From assembly GCF_006491995.1 (NCBI RefSeq), contig NZ_VHHP01000002.1, positions 62,001 through 126,000 on the forward strand: 64,000 bases of DNA, in the 5' to 3' direction. The notes below the pieces were generated by a model that did not search any database, was not told where the DNA came from, and was given only the letters and a program-made list of their open reading frames with translations. Source of the DNA: Metamycoplasma neophronis (GTDB lineage Bacteria; Bacillota_I; Bacilli_A; Mycoplasmatales; Metamycoplasmataceae). Both the position numbers and the translations under genes were made by a program. Positions within the stretch are counted from its first letter, which is position 1, and each line of letters opens with the position of its first letter. This document shows, in pieces, positions 11,009 through 24,912 of the stretch.

Positions 11009-14000
11009 ATGAAAAAATCAAATAAATTAAAGAAAACTTTAGCAATAATGGCAACAGCGGCATCGATTTTTGGAATGGCCGCTACTTCGATATCTTGTAA
11101 AAAAGTTAATACCGAAGATGATACTACAAATGATGATGGATTTCAAAAAGCAATTTCATCAGGGGTTAACTACATCGCCATTGGCGACGATTATGCAGCG
11201 GGAAATAACCACAGCAATAACAACTTTTTTGAAAATTATTATGACAGTAGTAATCAAAACATTTTAGGTATTTCTTATGCTTCTTATTTAGCTAATGCAA
11301 TTAATTTATTAAATGACCCTAAAACTACTTTAAAATCATATGAAAACTACGGTATTTCCGGGTCAACAATTGAGCAATGATTACACATTTTAGATTCTAA
11401 TAAATATCCACTAACTAACGAAATGAAAATAAATGTTGCTTATAACCAAAACATGATGAAATTAAATAATTCAGATCGTTTTAATAAGCAATTTGCGGCA
11501 TTTGACAGTACAGCTTTTGATAAGATAATTGATAAAATCACAAAGGCCAATTTAATGACAATTTCTTTAGGTTTCAATGACTTTTTCAATAACGGCAAAT
11601 TACTTGATATTGTATTAGAAATCATAAAAGAAAATAATGAAGTTGCATCGCTTGAAAAATCATTTGCAACCTGAATTGAAACGATGCAAAAGCAAATCGA
11701 AAAAATTTCGATTAAATATGATTTGTTAGTTAAAAAAATTAGAGAAATCAATCCTAATATAAATATTAACCTTGTGGGATATACTAGCCCATTTTTACGC
11801 TTAAGCGCGATCTTAAAAAACCAAGTAAACCGCGACTATATTGCTGAAGCTGTAACGGCCTTAAATAACAGTATTAAAAACGTTGCTAAAGCTAATAAAG
11901 TTAACTATTTTGGTTTCAATAATGAAGAATATATTTTTGCTAACCCAAATAAATTTTCAATTGATTTACTTGATGTTTTTCCATCAGATAATGGTTATAA
12001 AAAATTAGCGCAAGATATGTTCATGAAAATGGCACTTCCAATTGATGAATATCAAAAAATTATTCAAAAATACGATAAAGATAGTGACAATGATGCATAC
12101 CGGAGATCATTGATTTTTGAAACTAAAGGAACTGCCATTAAATCACTCATTTTAGGATTGAGTGGAGATAATGTTGATAGTTTTGATAAGAGCTATCAAT
12201 TCGAAAGTATTGCTGAAAATGCTAGCCTAAAAGAATCACAAGATCGAAATGCCTTTAACATTGATTACACCGGAACTTTTAAATCTTATTTCAACGATGG
12301 TAAGTTATTGTCAATTGAGGATGCTATTAAATATTTCAATGTGTTTTTAAACAATTTGAATTTAAACATTGAAGATTTCGCAAACTCTATTTTACTTTTA
12401 GAAGAAAAATTAAAAACACCAGAAAATTATGCTTTATTTGTTAGATTAGTTAACACTATTTTAGATACAAAAACAATCAATATTTCATTAAACCAAGCAA
12501 ACTATGAAATTAATAAATTGATTGCCGAAAAATCATATGGCGTTTTAGAAGCTAAAGATGTTTTAAACGTTATTAGTGATAAATTCCTAAACTCTGACAC
12601 AATATATAATTTCATGGCCGAACTTGCTAATAGCGAATTATTTAATGATGAATCGTTTAAACAACCAATTAAAAATATCATCAAACCATTTGTTACTGAC
12701 ATCATTGGTCTAAAACAACATAGAAACTTATTAGGTATTGAGGCGGCTACTACTTTAGAGTCATTATTTAGCGATAAAAAAATATCAGTTTCATTACAAG
12801 CATTATTTGAAAAAATCGGTAATTTAATTGTTGATAATCCAAAAGAATATTTTGCAAAAGGTGAAAAATCACAGTTCTTAGCTAAGATTTTAAACAATGC
12901 AAAAACTGAAGTACAAGCAGTTATTCGTGATGGGATCTCATGAATCCAATCTAATGCAGAGATTTTAAATAAATTAAGTACTTTCACAGTCGATGCAATT
13001 ATGGAAGTTTATGCAATTCCTGTCGAATACAGAGATGATATCACCTATTACATTAAAACTTTAATTAGCAATATTGATGATCTAAAATACCTAACTGATT
13101 TTATTGAGATATCTTTAAAAACAGTAATTGATACAAAAGCTAATGGAAATAATTTATTAGATTTAAAACAATTTGTAACGAAACTAATTAATAATATTGT
13201 TTTTGATAATTATTCAGATACAAAAGATAATCACTTATTATTCTCTTTACTATCATTTGAACCTAAAAATGCTGACTTAGTTAAATTTAATAACGCAAAA
13301 ATAATATTTGCAAAATATTATGCTAAATATGAAAATATTTTAAATTCCGAAAACATCAGTTCATTAATTAATGAAGAAAAGCGTAATAACTTATTAAGAT
13401 TATTTAAAAATATTGTCACCAACCCAAATAATGAATTAAATGCGACTGCTAAAAACATAATCATTACAGCTTCAGATTATCTAGTGGATACTATTTTTGC
13501 TAAAAATAGTTTATTAAGTCAAATACTAAATCAAATGTCAAATTATGTGATTACTCAACCAGCAATTAATTTGATAAAAGATAAAAATTTAACTGACTAT
13601 ATTGGCGAAGGCGATGTCAACAAATTTGTGTCAAACATCGTAACGCAACTATCTAGTTCACTTCAAAGTCCAGAACTATTGGACAAAATTAAAAATGTCT
13701 TACACGACATAATTAATAACGGGTCAAATTACAAGTTTGATTCAGTCTTTAATTTCGTCTTGAGTTTTATTAAAAATTCAAATACAAATGGAATATTTGC
13801 AGTTGTTGGTTCACTATCAAATCAATTAGCTTCAAAAAGCTCATTAATTTTAGACGCAACTAAAATAGCCACTGGTTTATTAAACAAAGAAACTGGTGCC
13901 GAAATTACTGAAGAAGACCAAATCAATATTGCAAATTATTTACAAGCAGTGATTATAAACTTACCTAAAACCACTTTATACAAAAACTTCAAAGATTCAT

Positions 14001-17000
14001 TGATGAATTCTTTTGAAAATATTAATGAATCTGAAATTAATGATTTTCCAAAATTATTAGAATATATAACCAAATCCGTTAAAGCATTTTTCAATTTTGA
14101 AAACAACAAGGCATTACTAAACCAAATTCTTGACGTCGCTTTAGCTAAAAATACATCTAATGATTCAACCATTCAGTTTTCAACATTAATTAAGGCGCTT
14201 AAAGCAATCTTAGGAAAAGAAAAATTAGTTGATTTCATTTTTTCAAAAATAGATTTAAAGAAAATTGTTATTGATGAAATTAATAAATTAAATGTAAGTA
14301 ATTTTAATATCAGTGATCCAAACAATGTTATTAGCAATAATTTCGATGCATTAAAAACTGCTTTAATTCAATATGTTGACCAAAAGTGAGATACATTAAT
14401 AGTTACAAATATTAAAATAATCTTATCAAACACACTTAATAATGAAGATGTTCTTCATGCAAACAATTTTGAAGAATTAGCAAGCAAAGCACTTAAAATA
14501 AACAAAACTTCTTTAGTTTCGATTATTAATCAAGTACTAGATGATTTGATTATTAATAATGAAAGTAATATGAAAAATATTTCAAACATTTTATTTGAAA
14601 TATTGCAACAAAAAGTTAATAATTTCAGCGTTGAAGATGGTAATAAACGAAATATTACAACTGCGCTAGGTAAGGTTATTGCCTTGACTAAAGAAAGCAA
14701 AGTTATTGATGCGGTTGCAAATAGCTTTATTGAAAATCTAAGTCAATACATTGCTAATAATGGTTTTAACTTTAAAAAACTTGACATTGTTTCATTATTG
14801 AATTTAAATGAAAATCTAAAATTATTAGTCAATAATGAAAACATTAACAACTTACTATCAAATTTAAGTTCCGATGAAACTTTTTCTTTAATCGTTACTG
14901 TTTTATATAATGCAAATACTTTAATTGATTTAATAGTGCCTTCGGAAAAGAATGCCACTTCAGCCGAAGCAGTAAATAATGTTGATAATAGCAATACAAA
15001 TCCAAGTGCAGAAAATCAATCATTGCTTGCATCAGTTGACTGGAAAAATGCAATAAAAACAGTATGAAATAAATTAAATGTTGAACAAAGAAAAACAATT
15101 CTATTGCAAATTATTCAGGTAATTAAGAGCGCAAAATCTAATGAAAAATTATTGAAATTTATTGCCTCATTAATCAAAGAACCAATTAGCAAATTAAACG
15201 AAGCAATTATTAACGATGTAACAAAAAATGAAGCCGGAGATGATAAGGTTGCTTCATATATAAACCGTCTATTAAAAGTAGTCGCAAATGAGGTAATTAA
15301 CGACGGAGTTTTAGATGATTTAAGTCAAACTATGACTTTAATTGTTGATAACTTTAGTTTATATGAATCTAACGATTGATCAGGTTTTGCTTCGAACATC
15401 TTAAAACGTTTAGAAGCAAATAAAGGCAATATCTTAGTTTCTGATTTAATTAAAAATTTATTAACCAATGAAACTATCGCAAATGAAATTGCCAAAGTAT
15501 TAATTTCATATTTAGGTATTGAAGCCAAAACACAATTGGCTCCACAAGAAAGTCAAAAATTAAGTGCCTATATTACTGTAGTATTAAAAAATGCGCCTTA
15601 CACTGATTTATATAAAAAATTAATTAATAAATTAGTCAGCGAATTAGCAAATCTTAAAGATAATATTACCTTCAATGAATTGGGAAATGAAGTATTAAAT
15701 ATTGTTAAAGGTTACTTTGATTTATCAAATGCCACATTAATAAAAGATATTCAAGATTTTCTTTTAGTAAAACAACCAAATGGCGAGCATGCTTATAATA
15801 ATGTCCAAGCAATTCAAATCGCTAAAATATTGATGGATAAAACATCATTCGTTGATTTTTTAATTGATAAATTTAATGCAAAACAGTTAATAATAAATTA
15901 TGTAAAATCAATTAAAGTTAGCGAAAGCCGCTTTAATTCAGTTACTAAAAAAGATTTAGAAAATATTATTAATTACACATCTGAATTTATAGACGAAAGA
16001 TATGATGATTTTTTACTTCCACTTATACGCGAATTGGTTGCAAATCTATTTTCTGAAAAAACAACAGAAAATATTATTAGCATCGCAGATTGAATATCAA
16101 AATTCATTAAAAACAATATACCATTATTAAATCAAAAAGTTAATGAGTTATTTAATGTTTATTTAAACGGAACTAAAGGTGAACAAGTCAAAAGTTATAT
16201 AGCTAATTTCTTGGTTGATTTAATGGAACAAGATTTGGTCGATGTTCAATGAGATGAAGATTCAAAAGCTGCACTGAAGACAACAATTAATAATTTAATT
16301 ACTGCCTTACCTACATTTAACTTATTAGACCAAGTAATTAATAATTCTTTAATATCATTATCAAATAATATTGCTAAACATGGTTTTGACTACAAACAAT
16401 ATAATTTTGATGGATTGATAAATATAGTTGAAGTTATTAATACTTTGAATTATGACAACATATTGAATTACGTTAAAAGTTTAAGTGGAACAGAGATTAC
16501 TAGTTTAGTAACCGTTTTATTAAATAACATTAATTTATTTTCAAATATTATTCCAGACGAAAATAATATTAATGAACCTTCAAGTAATTCTTCAGAGGTT
16601 TCAAAACCATCAAATGTTATTGTTTTTTCTGGAAATATTACTGTCAATATCAATGTGTTTTTCAATTTATTTAAGGCTGGTTTGAGTATTTTGAATGACC
16701 AAGAACGCGAAAAAATCAAAGATTCCTTACCGAATGCAATTAATTGAATTAAATCTGACAAAAAAGTACGTGCCTTTGTAACAAGTGCTTTGGCTAAATA
16801 CATTAAACCTCTTATCTTAAAACAAAATCCTAATTCAATTGAATTTGCTGATGGAGTAGTAGAACTACTTACTTCAACACTATTCGATAATGAATCGGCT
16901 TCAAATATAATAAATTCCTTGGCAAATTCTTTAATAAATTTAACATCGGAAAAATTAAATGAAATTAATGATATGAATTCACTTTTGAAATACTTAATTA

Positions 17001-19144
17001 TTAACAATAAAGAAAGTATTAAGAAGTTTGCTCATGATACATTAAATACTTTATTTTCAAATGAGAAACTTGTTAAAGAAGCTATTAATTTTGCAATCGA
17101 TATTATTAATCAACACTTCGGTTTATCGACAACAAATATTGAACAAGAAAATATAGTTAACTTATTAACAAGGGTAGCTATGAAAATTGGCGATTTTAAT
17201 GTTGTTTCTGCAATAATAGATACATTATTAGATACACTGCCTGAAATAGATATTCTTAACTCTGAAGGAAAATTTGATTCTATTAATGTATCTAAACAAA
17301 TTATTGAAGCTTTGAAAAAAGTTGAATATTATCAATATTTAACAACAGAAAATATTTCAGACCTATTGGCAACAATATTAGATAAAAATATTGATTCAGT
17401 TATTTTAGAGTCTGAATTGATGGCTTTATATAATTATTTATCTAATAATATTCCTAAGATTACTAAAAAAACATCTTCAAACGAAGAGGTTTCATCGGGT
17501 GGAAATGAAAATTCCGAATCGAATTCTGGCGAAACGAATAATGACAACTTAGCTTCGCAAGAAGAAAATAGAAAAATATTCCTTGCAAATTTAGAGAAAT
17601 TAATTTATAATGCATTGCAAGCTTTAAATGGTTCAATTAAACAAGATAACGCTAATGGTAAAGAAGCATTAATAAACTTTATTTATCGTGTTGTAAAAGA
17701 CCAAGTTCTAAAAATTGACTGAGCAAGAATTGATCAAAATATCTTGCCTAAGGAAAGAATTGAGTGAATCGCAACTAAATTTATTGATTATCCTGAAGTA
17801 AAAAAATTAATTTCCTCTTTAGTAAACGACTTTTTTGCTGGCGAAAAAATAAAATCTACAAATTTAGGTGATTTAATTAGTAAAATAATTTTAAAAATTA
17901 AAGATAACTTAAAAACAAATATTACTAACTTCATTTTATCCGCTTCAAAAGACAAAGAAATCGTTGGAGCTGTAGTTGGCGATATCATGAAATATTTAAA
18001 ACTTGATGAAGCAACTGAAGATGACAAAGAATTTTTAATAAGTTTAATTCAAGAATTATTGCCAGAAATTGTCAAAACTGAATATTTCTCAAGAAAAGTA
18101 TTGAATCGTTCAATTACCTGAGTTGCAAAATATGCGGAATCATTTGACATTCAAAACGCAACAAAATGGTTGCAAGATGCTATTGAAAAAATTAAGAGCG
18201 GTTTCTCAATGAACGACGTTACTTTAATTGCTCAATTTATTGGTAGTGACAAGATAATTAACGGTACAAAACTTGTAAAATTAATTAATATCTTATTTGG
18301 AAAGAGTAATTTTGAAGATTCGGTTGTATTCAATGGATTAAGAAATATTAATATGGCAAAAGATCCAAAAACTCGTTCAAATATGAAAACATTGAATGAT
18401 ATGGTGGGAAGCGCAATATCTTCATTATTTAATTCAAATAAAAATTCAAATAATAATGACGATCCAGATAACATCACGCCTTCAGTTGATTATTTAGCAT
18501 TAATGAATACAATTTATAAAATTTTATCAGAGGCATATTATGCCGACCCTAATGCTAAAAATCCTAGTTTTAAACTTAGATCACAAAGCGAAGCATGAAA
18601 AGCTGTATATCGCTTTAATGTTGCAATTGATTGAGCGTTATTTGAGATGTTCGGACGTGAAACGTTGGAAAAAAACCGTGAACCTGGTAAGTGATATAAT
18701 ACTAGTGTCAGCTTATATTCTGGAACCAGAGCAATTTTATGAGAATTACAAGAAGGTACTAATATCAAAGCAATTCCTGGTGTTTCTTCTAAATTCTCTG
18801 GTATGGCATACTATTTCAAAGAAGATGATATACGTCGTCAATTTACTAACTATTTAATTTCGGATAGAAGCCGTTGAACTTATTATAATGAAGCAAATTA
18901 TACCCCAGCATCGATTATTTATCTAATCGTTACGAGTGGTTATAATGATAGCGAAAAAGATTTATGATTAAGTAATTTCAAATATAAGGTCACCGAAGAT
19001 GGGCAACCAAATACTATAACCAAACGCGAATATATTTTGCGAACCTTAAAAGAAGGTGGTTATGCTAAATTCATGAATTTAAACAATGTAAAATCAGTTA
19101 GTTCATGAAGTGGTTTAGATAAAGTTCCTGTTGATGAATTTTAA
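11009..19144 (+). CDS. Giant lipoprotein with degenerate SGNH/GDSL domain
   Basis: 2711 residues in one frame, broken only by TGA (Trp). A signal peptide ends in the lipobox SISC (Cys30), so the protein should be anchored on the outer face of the membrane. Residues about 50-345 follow the SGNH-hydrolase layout: block I YIAIGDDYAAG, block III SLGFNDFF (Asn190), block V LLDVFPSDNGYKKLA. The catalytic Ser is Asp61 and the block V His position is Phe324, so hydrolase activity is doubtful. The next 1900 or so residues are Asn/Lys/Leu-rich helical sequence with large diverged repeats (units near residues 941, 1487, 2016 and 2313) and Ser/Asn-rich linkers near 1308, 1847 and 2151. The final 200 residues look like a separate globular domain. 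It lies behind ktrB and ends in a strong terminator. Large GDSL-type lipoproteins are known in mycoplasmas, but their function is not. Confidence 0.9.
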
Positions 19145-19149
19145 TATTA

Positions 19150-19186
19150 AAAAAAGGCCGAACCGTTATGGGTTCGACTTTTTTAT
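19150..19186. terminator. Bidirectional terminator between convergent lipoprotein genes
   Basis: The stem CGAACC...GGTTCG, extended by further pairs, has A-run and T-run flanks. It serves the giant lipoprotein on plus and the 719-residue lipoprotein on minus, whose stop codon lies within its edge. Confidence 0.85.
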
Positions 19187-21342
19187 TGAGCGATATTCAT
19201 AACAACGTAGAATATTTCGTTATTTTGATCATTTTTTAATTTAAAAGGAATTTTGATTGAAGTATCACCGTCTTTAATTTTAAGAAATCTTAAATATTTA
19301 GTTTTTCCGGCGGGCAATATTTGTTTTAGTTTAACCGCTTCAATAAATTCATTGTCAAAAGTAATTCCTGTAAATTCATTTTTTGCAGTTTTTTTAGAAT
19401 TACCATATAAAAGTTTATTATGTTTGCCATCAAATTCAATTCTTCCAGAATATTCATCCTCTTTATCACCTGTTTTTTCCAATGCTGCTCGAATTGAAGC
19501 TGCTGTTTGTGCTGATAAAGAACCACTAGCTAATTCATTTGCCCTAGCTTTTTCGGCTATTGAAGAATTCGAAACGACAACCGGTTTCAAGCCTTCAAAT
19601 AATATTGTTTTTTCATATTTATTTCTTGTTGTTTCATTGAAAAAGACATATACTAATTCAGCTTTTCCGATTTTATTTAATTCTAGATTTGCCTTAGGGG
19701 CATAAATAGTTTTAAAAGTGATGAATGGAGTTGAAGGCAATGGATTGTTAAATTTAACTTTTAGCTCAATGTTATTGTTCGAAAGAGTAGCGGCCGAAAT
19801 TTCTGATTTGTCGCCCTTAATTTCTTTTCCGATTTCATTTACAAATTCATCTAAATTAGGTCCTGAACGGGTGATATGTGTCTTGATTACATATTCTTTT
19901 CCGTTCAATGTCATATTTGCAACCAAATCATTATTTTCTTCATCGAAAGTAACAGTATATAGATGTTCTTTATTGAATTCTGTTATTCCGTTTTTAAATA
20001 AAACCGAGCTATCTAAATAAGGTGTTTTATCATTGATATTTCCACTTTCAGAGATGTATAAATCGTATGATTTTTCATTGTCTGCTTTAATTTCACTAAC
20101 AAAATAAATATCGCCAAATGTTAGCTTATTTACAAAATCTTTCACCTTAGTATCGTCTGCTTTAGTTATTCCTTGGAAGCCCCAAATGGTTAAATATAAT
20201 TCTTCATCCAAGTGGTTATTTTGGTTATTTGATTGCAATTTAATTTTGAATTCAACACTGTTTGTATCGTAATTAATTGTATAAACAGTTGCCTTTTGTA
20301 TACTTATTTCATGAGCAGGTAAAAATATTTTCGCTCCCTCTATGCCACCATTGACTTCATTAAATTTGGCAACTAAATTTTCTAATTGTTCACTTGTTAA
20401 TTCTCTTTCCTCTTCAAAACTTATAATATTTGTATTTTCTTTATTTGTATAATCAAAACTTAAACCTTTTAACTCTTTTAAAATATCTAATGTGACACCG
20501 GGTTGAATAGCATCATTAAACGTAATAGATTTGTTTTCAGTATTTATGTTTTTATAAACTAATCTTACTGATAAAACTACGTTACCATTGAATTTGGTAT
20601 TTTCTTCTTGATTACTATCGTAGGTAAAATCAACATTAAAATCCGATTCTTCAGGAATAAATAATTCGTTATTTTCAATTCTTACATCAATTGTTCCGTC
20701 TTCTAAATATTTAGCATCAAGTGTTTTAACGGTTTCCGCTCCCCCTTCAGGGTAAGTAGAATCAAACAAGCTGAATACTGAGCTTTCGGAATTTAATAAT
20801 TGATTTAAGTAATTTTGGGTAATTGCAAATTCTGTAATAATGGTGTTTTGTACATCTGAAATTAAATCTTTGTGTGCTTCATCTTTATATTTAAGTTGAT
20901 ATGAAACGTTTAGGTTATTAAGTTTTTTATTTGGCGTTACTGATAAGTTTTCAATAGCGTATTTGTTTGTATCAACATTACTACTTATGTTTTGCTTATC
21001 GATGCTTAGAATATCAGTATTTTCTTTTCCTTGGTATGAAAATTCTAAGGCTTTAGCAACTTTGTTCAATTCTTCTTTAGAAAAAGCTTCTGAATTTACC
21101 GTGCTGCCTTGTGTATTAGGAGTAGGTGATGAATTATCTTGTTTGTTTGAATCATTTTGTTTTTGATTTTCATCTGAAGGAATAGCAGTGCCATCGCCTT
21201 TATTTTCAGTGTGATCCTCAGGATTTTCAATAGATTTTGGTTTTTCTTTTACACAAGCTAAAGTTGCAAAAGGGGCAGCTGACACAGCAAACACAGCGAA
21301 ACCTAGCAACAAAATCTTGTTTTTCTTTATTTTATTTTTCAT
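19183..21342 (-). CDS. Surface lipoprotein, 719 residues
   Basis: The signal peptide ends in ATLAC (Cys30). A low-complexity linker rich in Asn, Asp, Gln, Ser and Pro (about 33-80) follows, then a long beta-prone ectodomain without TGA codons. The motif L-x-F-x-Y-x-x-KENT-x-I-x-S occurs twice, near residues 90 and 295 (LEFSYQGKENTDILS and LSFDYTNKENTNIIS), which indicates internal duplication. This resembles the repeat modules of mycoplasma P35/LppA-type or 'lipoprotein 17' surface proteins, but I cannot confirm the family. It is a single gene with its own promoter and a shared terminator, and is likely exposed to host immunity. Confidence 0.85.
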   Translation of the reverse strand: MKNKIKKNKILLLGFAVFAVSAAPFATLACVKEKPKSIENPEDHTENKGDGTAIPSDENQKQNDSNKQDNSSPTPNTQGSTVNSEAFSKEELNKVAKALEFSYQGKENTDILSIDKQNISSNVDTNKYAIENLSVTPNKKLNNLNVSYQLKYKDEAHKDLISDVQNTIITEFAITQNYLNQLLNSESSVFSLFDSTYPEGGAETVKTLDAKYLEDGTIDVRIENNELFIPEESDFNVDFTYDSNQEENTKFNGNVVLSVRLVYKNINTENKSITFNDAIQPGVTLDILKELKGLSFDYTNKENTNIISFEEERELTSEQLENLVAKFNEVNGGIEGAKIFLPAHEISIQKATVYTINYDTNSVEFKIKLQSNNQNNHLDEELYLTIWGFQGITKADDTKVKDFVNKLTFGDIYFVSEIKADNEKSYDLYISESGNINDKTPYLDSSVLFKNGITEFNKEHLYTVTFDEENNDLVANMTLNGKEYVIKTHITRSGPNLDEFVNEIGKEIKGDKSEISAATLSNNNIELKVKFNNPLPSTPFITFKTIYAPKANLELNKIGKAELVYVFFNETTRNKYEKTILFEGLKPVVVSNSSIAEKARANELASGSLSAQTAASIRAALEKTGDKEDEYSGRIEFDGKHNKLLYGNSKKTAKNEFTGITFDNEFIEAVKLKQILPAGKTKYLRFLKIKDGDTSIKIPFKLKNDQNNEIFYVVMNIAQ

Positions 21343-21378
21343 TTTTTATTTCCTTTTTTGTATTTTTTGTATACATAA

Positions 21379-21384
21379 ATTATA
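21379..21384 (-). promoter_or_regulatory. -10 box of the 719-residue lipoprotein gene
   Basis: TATAAT on the minus strand, 36 bases before the ATG. It lies just downstream of the terminator hairpin of the preceding minus-strand lipoprotein gene, so the two genes are separate units. Confidence 0.6.
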
Positions 21385-21397
21385 CTATACAAAAAAA

Positions 21398-21415
21398 TTA
21401 GCGAAGATTCGCTAA
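21398..21415 (-). terminator. Terminator hairpin overlapping a stop codon
   Basis: TTAGCGAA and TTCGCTAA form an inverted repeat followed by seven T on the minus strand. The TAG stop of the 191-residue lipoprotein gene (21412-21414) is part of the stem. Confidence 0.75.
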
Positions 21416-21987
21416 TTAATTTTTCCAATAAACTTTTTGACAATTGCTGTTTGTTTTTGCAGAGATTGAATTGTTGGCATGTTTTTGAAAGTTTCTTGAG
21501 TTTGGTTTACCACTCTTACTGCTTCTGAATATAAGTCTTCTTGCGCAGGGTCGATTAAAGCCATTTTACCTTGTAAAATACTGATTGCATTGTATAGCTC
21601 ATCTCAAGCTAATAAAAATTTATTATGACTTTCAGTAGCTTGTTTGATGGTTTGTTTGAAAGCTATAATTGAGGTTTTTAACTCTTGCGCGGTTGCCTTG
21701 TCATTTTCAAATAGCTTCATAATTTTCGGCATACTTTCTTGGATAATTCTTATAGAAGCTTCATCGATTTTAAAATTTAACATTTTAATATCGGCCTTTA
21801 TTATTTCTTTGTGTAAAACCCTTTTAAGTTGTAATACCGAGCTGTTTTCGCTGGTTAAAACAACTGAATCATTATCTTCGCTATCGTTTTTTTCACATGA
21901 TACAACAATCGGTGCAAATGCAGCAATTGATACTAATGGCGATGCTACTGATAAAACTATCTTTTTTACTTTATTTCTTGTTTCCAT
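21412..21987 (-). CDS. Small lipoprotein, unknown function
   Basis: 191 residues. The N-terminus METRNKVKKIVLSVA is followed by a hydrophobic stretch and the lipobox IVVSC (Cys31). The mature part is Lys/Glu-rich and mostly helical, with no recognisable domain; one TGA Trp sits in LLAWDELYNAISILQGK. I do not recognise the family. It lies alone between the atpC terminator and the 719-residue lipoprotein gene on the same strand, and its stop codon lies inside its terminator stem. Confidence 0.85.
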
Positions 21988-22030
21988 GCTTAAATAATAT
22001 AATTTTTTATAGCTATTTTATAAAAATAAA

Positions 22031-22059
22031 AAAATAAATCAGGAAATCCTGACTTATTT
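22031..22059 (-). terminator. Terminator of the ATP synthase operon
   Basis: The inverted repeat AAATAAxTCAGG...CCTGAxTTATTT is centred past atpC. The TAA stop of atpC (22054-22056) lies in the hairpin arm, and AT-rich sequence follows on the minus strand. Confidence 0.75.
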
Positions 22060-22422
22060 ATTATTTTCTGCAAGCTTTTTCTTAAGTACAATTTCTTCAA
22101 TAATTGTGTATTTCTTTTGATCTTGTTGCACAAAATTGTGGGTAAGATCGATCGGTTGAGTATCGATTTCATTGACAATTAATGAAAGGACATTATCTTT
22201 AAATTGCACAATACCTTTATCGATATAAAACTTTTTAAGATCTGGCGAGTTTGTGCTATTGATGTAAATTTCCGATGGTACTAATGCTGCCATGAATTGT
22301 GGTCCACCAGCCATTAAACCAATTTGGCCTTCAGTTGTTCTAAATGTGCAAATATCGGCCATATCATCAAAGTAAACACCCAAAGGGGTACTAATAACAA
22401 CTTGGATTTTTGTTAAAGCCAT
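22054..22422 (-). CDS. atpC: ATP synthase epsilon subunit
   Basis: 122 residues. The beta-sandwich start ALTKIQVVISTPLGVYF and the motif GQIGLMAGGPQFMAALVPSEI correspond to the epsilon GxxGILPxHxPxxxxL block, here without the usual His. It is the rotor stalk subunit and restrains ATP hydrolysis. It starts one base after the atpD stop, is the last gene of the operon, and is followed by a terminator. The C-terminal helical part is short. Confidence 0.9.
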   Translation of the reverse strand: MALTKIQVVISTPLGVYFDDMADICTFRTTEGQIGLMAGGPQFMAALVPSEIYINSTNSPDLKKFYIDKGIVQFKDNVLSLIVNEIDTQPIDLTHNFVQQDQKKYTIIEEIVLKKKLAENNK

Positions 22423-22423
22423 A

Positions 22424-24890
<2,467 letters not shown>

Positions 24891-24912
<22 letters not shown>

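Noticed and set aside
11381..18600. Series of apparently separate small genes between 11009 and 19144
   Set aside because: They all lie in the same frame and are separated only by TGA, which this organism reads as Trp; no TAA or TAG occurs until 19142.
21990..22178. Short minus-strand open frame after atpC
   Set aside because: It overlaps atpC in another frame and runs through the terminator; no start site or similarity.
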